In this document: in pieces, positions 7,722 to 16,511 of the stretch
Layout of the letters: the number at the start of each line of letters is the position of its first letter
Position numbering within the stretch: position 1 is the stretch's first letter
Assembly: GCF_002891535.1 (NCBI RefSeq)
Contig: NZ_PDZR01000001.1
Span: 186,001 to 250,000, forward strand
Reading direction: 5' to 3'
Source of the DNA: Methylocella silvestris
Lineage (GTDB): Bacteria; Pseudomonadota; Alphaproteobacteria; Rhizobiales; Beijerinckiaceae
DNA: 64,000 nucleotides
Position numbers and translations under genes: made by a program
The notes under the pieces: model-generated
Databases searched by the model: none
What the model saw: the letters and a program-made list of their open reading frames with translations, nothing else
Told to the model about the DNA's origin: nothing

Positions 7722-10700
7722 TCAGCGGACGATTGCGCCTCGCCCCATGGCGCCGACTGCTTCTTCGATACGAAGGGCGAGGCGGGCGTGGAACGCCGCA
7801 GCGCCGATGATGTGAAGATGCGTGGTTCCCGCGACGATCTCGGCGGCGCCTGCCTGTCGGGACAGCGATCGCCAGTCGATGAGGTTCAATCCGCGATTGA
7901 GCGAATCCTCGGCCGCCCACGAGTGGATTGGACAATCGAAAGGCCGCATCTGGTATCGACGGAAAATCAGCGCATTATCTATGAGGATCCAGAAGGTGTG
8001 CTCGCGGCTGCCAACCTCCGGACCGTCGGTCGGCAGGTCCTCTTCGCTGTTCCCGACGTAGCGGAGGAACTGTTCGAAGGCCTGCCGGTCCATGGCCTGC
8101 AACAAGCGATCCCAATCGGCGCGCATTTGCGTTCGTTCGAGCCACGCCATGATGCGCCGGTAGAGTTCGTCGCGCTCGCCAGGATTGAACGCAGGCTCGG
8201 CGCCGACCGCGAAGTCCGTATCCATGTCGCAGACGTCGACCATGCCGATGAGGCGCACATCGACGTCGTTCTTGAGCATTTTAGCGGCCTCGAATGCAAG
8301 CAGTCCGCCCCACGACCAGCCAAGGAAAAGGCAGGGCTGGCCCTTGCTTTCCTCCCGGACGCGATCGGCGTAGCGCGCCGTGATTTCCTCAACCGACGCG
8401 TCGACCTTCTTCTCTTCCGAAAGCGAATAGCAAAGAAAGCCGGTGGCGGGCTGGTTCGGGCCAAGATAATCGACGAGTTTGATATATTCGCGCGTGCTGA
8501 CAAGCAGGCCGGGGAAGCAGTAGAGCGGCGGGTTTTCGCCGCGCGCGCGCAGACGCACGACTTGCGCGCCGGACGGCTTCTCGCGCCGCCTTCCGGCAAG
8601 CGGCGCCAGTGAGCGAATGTCCTGATGGTTGAAGAGATCGACGATGTCGATGCCGCTTTGCGGATCGAGCGCTTTGATGCGGCTCAACATCCTCAATGCG
8701 GCGAGGGAGTTGCCGCCTATCTCGAAGAAGTTTTGCGTTACGCCGACACGCGCCAAACCCAGAACGTCCCGCCAGATCGCCGCCAGCTTCTCTTCCCATG
8801 GCGTCGTTGGCGGCTCGAGGTCCAACATCTGTGATAAGGGCGATGGCAGCGCGTCCCGATCGAGTTTTGAGTTGGCGTTGAGCGGCAGCCTGTCCAGAAT
8901 GAGAATGACGCTTGGCAGCATGTAGTCCGGCAAGCGGCGCGCGAGCGCGCGGCGCAGCGCCTTGCCGTCAAGAACGACGCCCTCCATCGGCACGGCATAG
9001 GCGGCCAATATCGGAGCCTGACCGGCCTCGGCGCGCATCACGACCGCGCAAGCGCTGACGCCAGGCTCATTGCCAAGCGCCGTCTCGATCTCGCCAAGTT
9101 CGATCCGGAAGCCGCGCAGTTTGACCTGATGGTCGACGCGGCCCATGAACTCCACCGCGCCGTCGTCGCGCCAGCGCGCAAGATCTCCGGAGCGGTAAAG
9201 CCGGCCGCCGGCCGCGAAGGGATCGCGGATGAAGCGGTCGTCGGTCAGCGCGGGATTGCCGAGATAGCCGCGCGCGATTCCGTCGCCGCCAATGTATAAT
9301 TCGCCCGTCACGCCCGCCGGCGCCGGATTGCCGTCCGCGTCGAGAATATAGATCCTACGCCGGCCCACCGCCCGGCCGATGGGCGCGTAGGTTCCTTCAA
9401 ACCGGGCTCCAGGCCGCACCTTCCAGACCATGGGCGTCATGACCGTTTCGGTCGGGCCATAGCCGTTGATGAGCCATTCCGCGCGCAGAGCCTCGGACAG
9501 GAGTTCGAAGGTTTTTTGCGGAAGGCCCTCGCCGCCGAACGAATAGAGCCGCATCGGCGGGGCGTCTCCGGTCGTCTCGGCCCACTCCGCAAGCTGCTGG
9601 AGGTAGGTGGTGGGGAAGCTCGCATTGTTGACGCCGTAGCGCCGCATCGCGGCGAAGGTCTCTTCCGGCGTCCACAGACGGTCGGGCAGAACCACGCTGC
9701 CGCCGACCATGAGCGGGACAATCCAGCGCTCGTGGCCGCCGTCGGAGCTGAACGGGAGAAAGGCCAGTTCGCAGGATTGCGCGCTCATCTCGTAGACGCG
9801 CGCCGTGCATTGGCAATGTCGGGTCAAGGCGCCATGCTCAACGGCGACGCCTTTGGGCAGGCCCGTCGAGCCCGACGTGTAAATCACATAGGCGAGTTGA
9901 CCTGGCGTGTGGCGGGCTTGAGGCGGCGCGGCCGGCTCGCTTTCGAGATCGATGCGATCGATCTCGACCACCGCCGCCCCGATCTCGGAGGGCAGGGCGC
10001 CGCGCAGCCGGCTGTCCGTGACGATGATCGCAACGCCGGCGTCCTTTAGAATATGATGATTGCGGGAGGCCGGATGATCCGGCTCGATCGGAACGAAGGC
10101 CGCGCCGGATTTGAGCGTGGCGAGAATTGACGCGACCGCCTCGGGCGACCGTCGCAGGGCGATGGCGACGCGGACCTCGGGCCCCGCCCCAAGCTGCATC
10201 AGCCGGCTGGCGATGCGATTTGCGGCGCTGTCCAGCCGTCCATGCGTCCAGCATTGATCTGCCTGAAATATCGCAGGGGCGTCGGGCCTTTGCTGCGCCT
10301 GCGCGGCGATCAACGCGTGGATTGGGCGCGCGTCGTCAGCCTCGATGTCCTCCAAAGGCGCCGAAAGCCGGTTGAGCTCGGCGTCGTCAAGCAGCGCGAT
10401 TGCGCGAAATTCGATATCTGGATCGGCCGCCGCAGCGGCGACGACCCTGGCAAAATGCCGGGAAGCCTGCTCGATTAGCCAGGGCTCAAAAAGGAGCGCC
10501 GAGAAATAGATGCGTCCCTCGATCGATCCTTGCGCGGTCTCCACGGTCGTGAAGACGAGATTCGCGTCGCAGCGCGACTGCGTCATCCTTTCGATATCAA
10601 TCCGCAAGTCTTCGACCTCGCGCGAAAGACCGGCGGCGCCGGAACGATGCTCGAAGATCGCTTCCAGAAAATTCTTTCCAACCTCGCCGTCGCGTTCGGA

Positions 10701-11789
10701 AAACTCCTGAGCCAGTCGTTCAAACGGAACCGTATTGGAAAGAGCGTCCTCGAGCTGCCGCGCCAAATGCTTCGCCGCTTGTGAAAAGCTCATATTCGCC
10801 GTGATGCTCGCCGTCAGGGGAACGACGTTCTCGAAGTGGCCGACGAGATTCGCCCACTCCTCGTCCGCACGGTTTTCGACGACGACGCCAAGCGTCACGC
10901 CGGCGCCGCCGCCGTAACGGCAGATCAACCCATTGAACGCCGCCAACAGGAGAACGCCCATTGGGCAGGCCTCGTTCTCAAGCCGCCGCAGCCTCGCGCA
11001 AAGCTCTGCGTCAAGCGTGAAGCTGACAGACCCTGGCGCCATTGTTGACGCGCGCGCGCCGCCCGGACGCACCGGCAGCAGCGATCCGCCGCCTTCCGTC
11101 GCGAGTCGTTCGCGCCAATAGGCCAGCCGCTGGCGGACGACTTCTGAACGAAGCCAAGTCTGCTCGCCGCGGGCGAAGCTTGCAAAATCGCCACAGGGCG
11201 CCGGCGCCGGGAGGCTGATGCCGGCGAGCGCCTCATAAATATCCACGAAGTCGCGCGCGAGAACCAACAGCGAGGCGCCGTCGCAAACGATCGCATGAAT
11301 GGTTATGGCGAAGAGATGTTCGCCGGGCTTGAGGCGGATCAGCCGAAGATGAACGGGCAGGCTTTCGTTGAGATCGAACGACAGATCTTCGTCGAGAAGA
11401 CGCGCGCTGTCGCGCTCGCCTTGCTGCGGGCTGTCCGCCGCGTCGCGATCATCAAAGTTCAATTCGGGCGTCGCCAGGGAATCGACGATCTGGTCGATCC
11501 GTCCCCCAGCGGAGCGTATAAAGCGCGTCCTCAAGGCGCCGTGGCGCTCGACCAATAAGCGGCAAGCGCGCCGAAAGCGGTCAAGGTCAAGCGTCCCGCG
11601 CAAGCGCAGCGCAAGTGTGTAGGGACCAACGACGGAATCATTGCCGATCTGGTCCAGCGACCAGATCCGCCTTTGCGCGAGCGTCAGCGGCGCGCCGTCG
11701 CAATACGCATGCGGGTTGTCATCGGCGACCAGGCGAATTGAGGCTGCAGCATTCACGAGATTCGTTCCCGAATTTTCGACAAGGGTCAA
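7722..11789 (-). CDS. Single-module siderophore NRPS: condensation-adenylation-carrier-thioesterase
   Basis: 1355 residues. The condensation domain is about residues 30-460, with its active-site motif read as HAIVCDG at 165-171 instead of HHxxxDG, so the catalytic second histidine is alanine. The adenylation domain is about 480-990, with VIYTSGSTGLPKG, NGYGPTE, YRSGDLARW and VKLRGFRIELGEIE. The carrier protein follows with FFEIGGNSLAALRM (phosphopantetheine serine). The C-terminal thioesterase has GWSWGG. A lone module with a thioesterase suggests iterative use, as in cyclic or oligomeric hydroxamate siderophores. I do not predict the amino acid. No MbtH-like gene is seen nearby. It is transcribed away from the acyltransferase operon. 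Confidence 0.92.
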   Translation of the reverse strand: MTLVENSGTNLVNAAASIRLVADDNPHAYCDGAPLTLAQRRIWSLDQIGNDSVVGPYTLALRLRGTLDLDRFRRACRLLVERHGALRTRFIRSAGGRIDQIVDSLATPELNFDDRDAADSPQQGERDSARLLDEDLSFDLNESLPVHLRLIRLKPGEHLFAITIHAIVCDGASLLVLARDFVDIYEALAGISLPAPAPCGDFASFARGEQTWLRSEVVRQRLAYWRERLATEGGGSLLPVRPGGARASTMAPGSVSFTLDAELCARLRRLENEACPMGVLLLAAFNGLICRYGGGAGVTLGVVVENRADEEWANLVGHFENVVPLTASITANMSFSQAAKHLARQLEDALSNTVPFERLAQEFSERDGEVGKNFLEAIFEHRSGAAGLSREVEDLRIDIERMTQSRCDANLVFTTVETAQGSIEGRIYFSALLFEPWLIEQASRHFARVVAAAAADPDIEFRAIALLDDAELNRLSAPLEDIEADDARPIHALIAAQAQQRPDAPAIFQADQCWTHGRLDSAANRIASRLMQLGAGPEVRVAIALRRSPEAVASILATLKSGAAFVPIEPDHPASRNHHILKDAGVAIIVTDSRLRGALPSEIGAAVVEIDRIDLESEPAAPPQARHTPGQLAYVIYTSGSTGLPKGVAVEHGALTRHCQCTARVYEMSAQSCELAFLPFSSDGGHERWIVPLMVGGSVVLPDRLWTPEETFAAMRRYGVNNASFPTTYLQQLAEWAETTGDAPPMRLYSFGGEGLPQKTFELLSEALRAEWLINGYGPTETVMTPMVWKVRPGARFEGTYAPIGRAVGRRRIYILDADGNPAPAGVTGELYIGGDGIARGYLGNPALTDDRFIRDPFAAGGRLYRSGDLARWRDDGAVEFMGRVDHQVKLRGFRIELGEIETALGNEPGVSACAVVMRAEAGQAPILAAYAVPMEGVVLDGKALRRALARRLPDYMLPSVILILDRLPLNANSKLDRDALPSPLSQMLDLEPPTTPWEEKLAAIWRDVLGLARVGVTQNFFEIGGNSLAALRMLSRIKALDPQSGIDIVDLFNHQDIRSLAPLAGRRREKPSGAQVVRLRARGENPPLYCFPGLLVSTREYIKLVDYLGPNQPATGFLCYSLSEEKKVDASVEEITARYADRVREESKGQPCLFLGWSWGGLLAFEAAKMLKNDVDVRLIGMVDVCDMDTDFAVGAEPAFNPGERDELYRRIMAWLERTQMRADWDRLLQAMDRQAFEQFLRYVGNSEEDLPTDGPEVGSREHTFWILIDNALIFRRYQMRPFDCPIHSWAAEDSLNRGLNLIDWRSLSRQAGAAEIVAGTTHLHIIGAAAFHARLALRIEEAVGAMGRGAIVR

Positions 11790-11875
11790 GGCATTGGGCG
11801 ACGCCCGCGAAGGCGCGTGTTTTTTGGCGTCGCGATAAGCTTTGCAGATAGGACGGCCAGGCGTCGGCGAAATTT

Positions 11876-11901
11876 AGTGATGCGATTGAAAAATTTTCAC
11901 T
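11876..11901. promoter_or_regulatory. Operator-like inverted repeat in the divergent siderophore promoter region
   Basis: TGAAAA (11887-11892) and TTTTCA (11894-11899) form a palindrome. An outer pair AGTGA (11876-11880) / TCACT (11897-11901) overlaps it. It lies in an AT-rich patch between the NRPS gene and the divergent acyltransferase gene, where an iron-responsive repressor would be expected. No exact match to a known Fur, RirA or Irr box. Confidence 0.4.
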
Positions 11902-12022
11902 GTCATCATTTTTGCGCCGCAGGACTAAACAATCATGATCGAGGTTCGTCTAAACGTCAGGCGTTCCGTGCAAAGGACCTCGATGATCGAGCGCAATCCG
12001 CTGCCGCCAACGGAGACATTGA

Positions 12023-13162
12023 ATGACAAGGCCGCAGCAAGCGTCGCACCTTCATGACTACAGCGCGTTCAATACCGATCGTGCGTCTCGTCTTGAAATT
12101 TCCGTGGCGGCCGATGCATTGTTCGTAGCGGGCGACGACGGCTCACGTTTCGCGCTCCAGGTTAAGGAAAATCCCCCGGCTTTGATTTATCCCGTCGACG
12201 CTCGGCCAATGAGCCTCGACGTCGTCCTCGCCGCGATCGAGGCTCTGCTCGCCAACAGGCCCGATATTGGCGGTTTGACGCTCCGGTTTGCCGGCGCCGA
12301 CGCGCTGATCGCCGAGCTTCTCGCCGCAGGGGTCGCGATAAAGGAGGGCGATGCCGTCGTCGTCGCGCCGCCGATGTTCTGGCAATTGCGAGCCCCCTGG
12401 CTGGCTGGCGCTGCGGCCGCGCCTTTACCGCAGCTTCACACGATGACGAACGGGAAGCGGCATCCCATCCGCCCGCCCAAGCGCGAGGGCGTCCTCTACG
12501 CCCGGTACATTCCTTGGCTGCAACAGGTGTTGTCTTTTCGTCTGGCGCGGCCGGGAACGGATCTTTGCGCCTTCAATCGCTGGATGAATGAAGCGGAAGT
12601 TGCGAGGATCTGGGAGGAAACCGGCGATGTCGACCATCACCGCGCCTATCTTCTCGCGCGGCTGGCTGATCCGCACACATTGCCCGTCATCGGTTTTTTC
12701 GATGATGCGCCATTTGGCTATTTCGAGATCTACTGGGCGAAAGAGAATCGGCTGGGACCCTATTATGACGCCGATGATTACGACCGCGGCTGGCACGTGG
12801 CGATCGGCGAGCCCGCGTTCAGGGGCAAGGCCTGGATCACGGCATGGTTGCCGTCCCTGATGCATTTTATGTTTCTCGATGATCCGCGGACGCAGCGCAT
12901 CCTTGGCGAGCCTGCCGCGGCGCATGCGCAACAGATCCGCAATCTCGAGCGGTCAGGATTTGCCAAGGTCAAACATTTCAATTTTCCGCACAAACACGCG
13001 CTGCTGGTCATGCTGTTGCGCGAGCGTTTCTTCAATGATCGGCTGTGGATGCCGAACGAGGCGCCTGCGCCTTTCAAAGCACGCAGGGACAAGGCCGAAC
13101 GCGACGCGGGCCGAGGCGAGGCCGTAGCGGACGCCTCATTCGCGGTCGAGCCCGTCCAATGA
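12023..13162 (+). CDS. Hydroxamate-forming acyltransferase (IucB/AlcB/VbsA-type GNAT)
   Basis: 379 residues. The C-terminal 190 residues are the siderophore acetyltransferase domain: GFFDDAPFGYFEIYW, GWHVAIGEPAFRGK, LDDPRTQRILGEP and NLERSGFAKVKHFNFPHKHA. This domain transfers an acyl group from CoA to the N-hydroxyl of N-hydroxy-ornithine or -lysine. The N-terminal half is variable, as in relatives. A GGAG at 12012-12015 precedes the ATG. The last bases overlap the exporter start (ATGA), so the three plus-strand genes form an operon that is divergent from the NRPS operon. Confidence 0.87.
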   Translation: MTRPQQASHLHDYSAFNTDRASRLEISVAADALFVAGDDGSRFALQVKENPPALIYPVDARPMSLDVVLAAIEALLANRPDIGGLTLRFAGADALIAELLAAGVAIKEGDAVVVAPPMFWQLRAPWLAGAAAAPLPQLHTMTNGKRHPIRPPKREGVLYARYIPWLQQVLSFRLARPGTDLCAFNRWMNEAEVARIWEETGDVDHHRAYLLARLADPHTLPVIGFFDDAPFGYFEIYWAKENRLGPYYDADDYDRGWHVAIGEPAFRGKAWITAWLPSLMHFMFLDDPRTQRILGEPAAAHAQQIRNLERSGFAKVKHFNFPHKHALLVMLLRERFFNDRLWMPNEAPAPFKARRDKAERDAGRGEAVADASFAVEPVQ

Positions 13163-14631
13163 ATGACTCGCTCCCGGTCGATACGTCGCTTGCGCCGGTA
13201 GAAGCCTCCGCATCCGAGCTGTTCATGCCAAAGCCGGTCGATCTCGGCGATCCGCGGTTGCGCTCGCTGATCATGAGACTTGCCTTGCCGTCGGTGTTCG
13301 GGCTGTCGATCAACGCCTTGCATCAAGTCGTCAACGCGGCCTTTGTCGGCGCTCTCGGCGCCGAGGCGATCGCTGCGGTCACGCTCGCCTTGCCGATTTT
13401 CATCTTCATTTCCGCCGTCGGGCATGGTCTTGGCGTCGGAGCCGCCGCCTCGATCGGACGCTTGCTCGGCGCCCATGAGCCCGAGGAAGCCAATGCGACC
13501 GCGACAGTCGCGCTGGCGCTTGCCGCCCCATTTGGGCTCATCTGCTCCGCCGCGCTCCTCCTGTGGCTTACGCCTGTTCTCGAGTTTCTCGGCGCGACGC
13601 CGACGAGCGCGCCTCTCGCGCGCGCCTATATCGGCGTTTTGGCGTTTGGCGCGCCGTTCATGCTGTTGCAGATTCTTTGCGACTTCATCGCCATAGCGGA
13701 AGGCAACACCCGCTTCAGCATGTGGACGCTGGTCGGCGCCTTCACGCTCAACATAATCCTCGATCCGATCCTGATCTTTGGCTTTCATCTTGGCGTCGCT
13801 GGAGCCGCCGCGGCGACGATCGCCTCCGAGATCGCGGCGCTCGCCGCATTTGCGTTCTATTTCGCTAATCGCGTCGGGCAGCTTCAAATTAGCGCAAAGT
13901 GGTTGCGTCCGCGATTTGCAATCTTGCGCCCGATTTTCAGCGTCGGCGCGCCAACATCCCTCAGCACGGCGCTCGCGGCGATTTCGTTCGTTCTGATCTA
14001 TCGGGCCGCGGCGAACCACGGCGGCGACGCCGCGATCGCCGGCGCGGGCATAGCGCTGCGCCTTCTGACTTTCGGAGAACTTCCGCTGGTCGGTTTCTGC
14101 CTGGGGGCTCAGGCGGTGCTGAGCTATGCCTTTGGCGCCGGGCAGCCTGCGCGCGTCGTCGCGGCGGCGCGCTTCATGCTTATGGTGATGACGGCGTTCG
14201 CAGCCGCCTATTCGCTTGTCATATTGGCCTTTCCGCACGCGGTCGTCAGCCTCTTTACCGATGACGCGCCGACCCGCGCCGTCGCTGTGCAGGCGGTGGT
14301 CGCCTTCCACGCCGTTTTCGCCCTGAGCGGACTGCAGCTCGTGACTTTGGTGCTGCTGCAATCGCTCGACGAAGGACGACTCGCCGGGGCGGTGGGACTC
14401 GCCCCGCAAGGCTATCTCCTGATCCCGCTCCTCATCGTCCTTCCTCAGACGTTTGGCATGACTGGAGTCATTTTAAGCCAGCCGATCGCCATGGCGCTCA
14501 CGGCGCTTTTGTCCGCCGTCCTGCTATGGCGGCGGATAGGGTCGCTGCGGCGCGAGGCGACAGAGGATAGGGGCGGCGTTGACGAGACCTCCGCTCAGAG
14601 CGGATCTTCTCTTATGGCGGAGGCAAGATGA
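13159..14631 (+). CDS. MATE-family exporter, probably for the siderophore
   Basis: 490 residues with about 12 hydrophobic helices and the MATE pattern (LALPSVFGLSINALHQVVNAAFVG, then repeated AxxxIGRLLGAHEPEEA, and GAPTSLSTALA at the start of the second half). I start it at the ATG at 13159 because it overlaps the acyltransferase stop by ATGA; an earlier in-frame start would bury it in that gene. MATE proteins pump small cations or drugs with Na+ or H+. Location between biosynthetic genes makes siderophore export the natural job here. Confidence 0.87.
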   Translation: MNDSLPVDTSLAPVEASASELFMPKPVDLGDPRLRSLIMRLALPSVFGLSINALHQVVNAAFVGALGAEAIAAVTLALPIFIFISAVGHGLGVGAAASIGRLLGAHEPEEANATATVALALAAPFGLICSAALLLWLTPVLEFLGATPTSAPLARAYIGVLAFGAPFMLLQILCDFIAIAEGNTRFSMWTLVGAFTLNIILDPILIFGFHLGVAGAAAATIASEIAALAAFAFYFANRVGQLQISAKWLRPRFAILRPIFSVGAPTSLSTALAAISFVLIYRAAANHGGDAAIAGAGIALRLLTFGELPLVGFCLGAQAVLSYAFGAGQPARVVAAARFMLMVMTAFAAAYSLVILAFPHAVVSLFTDDAPTRAVAVQAVVAFHAVFALSGLQLVTLVLLQSLDEGRLAGAVGLAPQGYLLIPLLIVLPQTFGMTGVILSQPIAMALTALLSAVLLWRRIGSLRREATEDRGGVDETSAQSGSSLMAEAR

Positions 14632-15806
14632 ACCGCGTTTTCCTTTCGCCCTCGGGCTCAGCGCCCGCGAGGGAGGCCGCTGGGCGGGCGAACGCCTATC
14701 CGGTTGACGCCGCATCGGCGCCGATATTCCAAACATCATCCTTCTTCTTCGACAATTTCGACGAAATGGCGGATGTCTATGCGGGCCGGACGCGCCGGCT
14801 CATTTATTCGCGCGGCGACAATCCCACGGTCATGGAGTTCGAGCGCGTGATGGCCGAGCTCGAGGGAGCTGAGGCAGCCCGCGCTTTCTCAAGCGGCATG
14901 GGCGCAATTGCCGCGACGATCATCGCCTTCGTTTCCGCCGGGGACCGTATCGTCACGGTTCGAAACGTCTACAGCGACGCCTATCGCCTGTTTGAACTCG
15001 TGCTCGCAAAATTTGGCGTCACGGTTGACTATTTGGACGGCGCCGACGTCGGCGCAATTGCTGAGGCTCTGCCGGGAGCCAGGCTGCTCTACCTTGAAAC
15101 GCCAACTTCCATGACCTTCGAGCTGCAGGATATAGCGACGCTCGCTGCTCTTGCGCGCGCGCAAGGCGCCGTCAGCGTCATCGACAATTCCTGGGCGACG
15201 CCGCTGTTTCAAAAGCCGATCGCCCATGGCGTCGATCTCGTCATCCATGCCGCCTCGAAATATCTTGGCGGCCACAGCGACACCGTCGCTGGCGTCGTGT
15301 CTGGTTCCGCCGAACATATCGCCCGCATCAACGCCGGGGCCTACGCATATCTCGGAGCCAAGCTGTCCCCGTTTGAGGCCTGGCTCCTGTTGCGGGGGCT
15401 CACCACGCTGGAGTTGCGTCTGCCTCGCCATATGCAAAGCGGCCTTTCGATCGCAGAAAGGTTGAAGAGCCATGCCGATGTTTCACTTGTGCGCCACCCG
15501 GTCTATTCCGATCAGGTCGGTAAGGCGACGCTATCCGGATTTTCCGGACTCTTTTCAATCGAGGTCGACGAAAATATCGACGTGCGGACCTTTGCCAACG
15601 CGCTTAAATTATTTCGGCTCGGTGTGAGCTGGGGCGGTCCCGAAAGCCTCGTCGTCCCGGCCGTCGCCCCGCTGCAGCTCCGAACGGCCAATTGCTTCGC
15701 GCGATTTGGCGTAAGTCCGCGCCTGATCCGACTTCATGTCGGCCTTGAGGATCCGCAGGCGCTTTGGGACGATCTCGAACGGGCGTTGGCGCTGGCGCGC
15801 CGTTGA
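14628..15806 (+). CDS. PLP-dependent gamma-family enzyme (Cys/Met metabolism, cystathionine gamma-synthase-like)
   Basis: 392 residues of fold-type I. Family features are visible: IYSRGDNPTV, SSGMGAIAAT, LETPTSMTFE, the aspartate in VIDNSWATPLFQKP, and the PLP lysine in HAASKYLGGHSD (about residue 213). Enzymes of this family do gamma- or beta-elimination and replacement on activated homoserine or cysteine derivatives. The start overlaps the MATE stop by ATGA, so it is tightly built into the siderophore operon. A plain methionine-pathway gene would be an odd member. It may make an unusual amino acid for the NRPS, but this is inference. Confidence 0.82.
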   Translation: MNRVFLSPSGSAPAREAAGRANAYPVDAASAPIFQTSSFFFDNFDEMADVYAGRTRRLIYSRGDNPTVMEFERVMAELEGAEAARAFSSGMGAIAATIIAFVSAGDRIVTVRNVYSDAYRLFELVLAKFGVTVDYLDGADVGAIAEALPGARLLYLETPTSMTFELQDIATLAALARAQGAVSVIDNSWATPLFQKPIAHGVDLVIHAASKYLGGHSDTVAGVVSGSAEHIARINAGAYAYLGAKLSPFEAWLLLRGLTTLELRLPRHMQSGLSIAERLKSHADVSLVRHPVYSDQVGKATLSGFSGLFSIEVDENIDVRTFANALKLFRLGVSWGGPESLVVPAVAPLQLRTANCFARFGVSPRLIRLHVGLEDPQALWDDLERALALARR

Positions 15807-15812
15807 AGCCGC

Positions 15813-16424
15813 CTAATTCGCAAGGGCGCTCGGCTTGTGGCGCTTTCTCCTGGCTGTCTGCTTGCGCTTCGGGGGGTACGCCTCCGAGCCGTCGAGGACG
15901 GGCTCCCACGACTCCTGCAGCCGCGCGAGGCAATGGCGGTGGGCTGACTGAACCATGAAATTGACCAGCGTCGGCGATACGCCAAGATCGGCCGCGACCG
16001 TTCTTTGCGCGCAGCCTTCGATCCGCACCCGATAGAATACGTCGCGCGTTCGGTCCGGCAATTCCTCAAGAGCGGCGAACACGCGCCTTAACGCGTCGCG
16101 CGCCTCGATTTCCGACAATGCATCGGATGCAAGTTGCGCGATCGAGTCAACGTCGGCGTCTGGCGCAGCGCAATTCGTTTCGCGCTGGCGTCTGCGCGCA
16201 TGGTCGATCGCGAGATTGCGGACCATGCATTTCACGAAGCGCGCCGGGCATCCGACCGCGCAGCCTTCCATGCGGCTTGCCTTCACGGCGACGTCCTGGA
16301 CGACGTCCTCAGCGAGATTGGGACAACGCAAGATGCGTTTGGCGACGGTGACAAGCTGGCGCCGTTCACTGATCATGACGCGCAGGAGGGCATCCCGCGT
16401 TTCAGCGTGCGTGGAAAGAGACAT
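15813..16424 (-). CDS. ECF RNA polymerase sigma factor, second iron-regulated type
   Basis: 203 residues. Region 2 reads ILRCPNLAEDVVQDVAVKA and region 4 reads LEELPDRTRDVFYRVRIEG followed by QRTVAADLGVSPTLVNFMVQSAHRH. The last 30 residues are basic. The 'counts on LVNFMVQ' pattern in the recognition helix is typical of PvdS/FpvI-like regulators. It lies 87 bases downstream of the TonB receptor on the same strand, separated by a strong hairpin, and ends 7 bases from the convergent PLP gene. No anti-sigma gene sits beside it, which is usual for PvdS-type factors controlled by a repressor rather than by surface signalling. Confidence 0.82.
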   Translation of the reverse strand: MSLSTHAETRDALLRVMISERRQLVTVAKRILRCPNLAEDVVQDVAVKASRMEGCAVGCPARFVKCMVRNLAIDHARRRQRETNCAAPDADVDSIAQLASDALSEIEARDALRRVFAALEELPDRTRDVFYRVRIEGCAQRTVAADLGVSPTLVNFMVQSAHRHCLARLQESWEPVLDGSEAYPPKRKQTARRKRHKPSALAN

Positions 16425-16467
16425 GACGTTGGGCGTCCTTCGGGTCCGCGTGTTTGATTAGGGCGAT

Positions 16468-16488
16468 CGTTCGCGGACCGCGCGAACG
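16468..16488 (-). terminator. Hairpin between receptor and ECF sigma gene
   Basis: CGTTCGCG (16468-16475) and CGCGAACG (16481-16488) pair perfectly around GACCG. There is no T-run on either side, so it may be an RNA processing or attenuation element that lowers sigma factor expression relative to the receptor rather than a full terminator. Confidence 0.45.
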
Positions 16489-16511
16489 TATGATCTGTCA
16501 TGCAATGTCGT

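Noticed and set aside
12778-14409. 543-residue frame antisense to the acyltransferase and MATE genes
   Set aside because: Long only because of high GC; Arg/Glu/Gln/Asp-rich nonsense with no domain, while the plus-strand frames have clear families.
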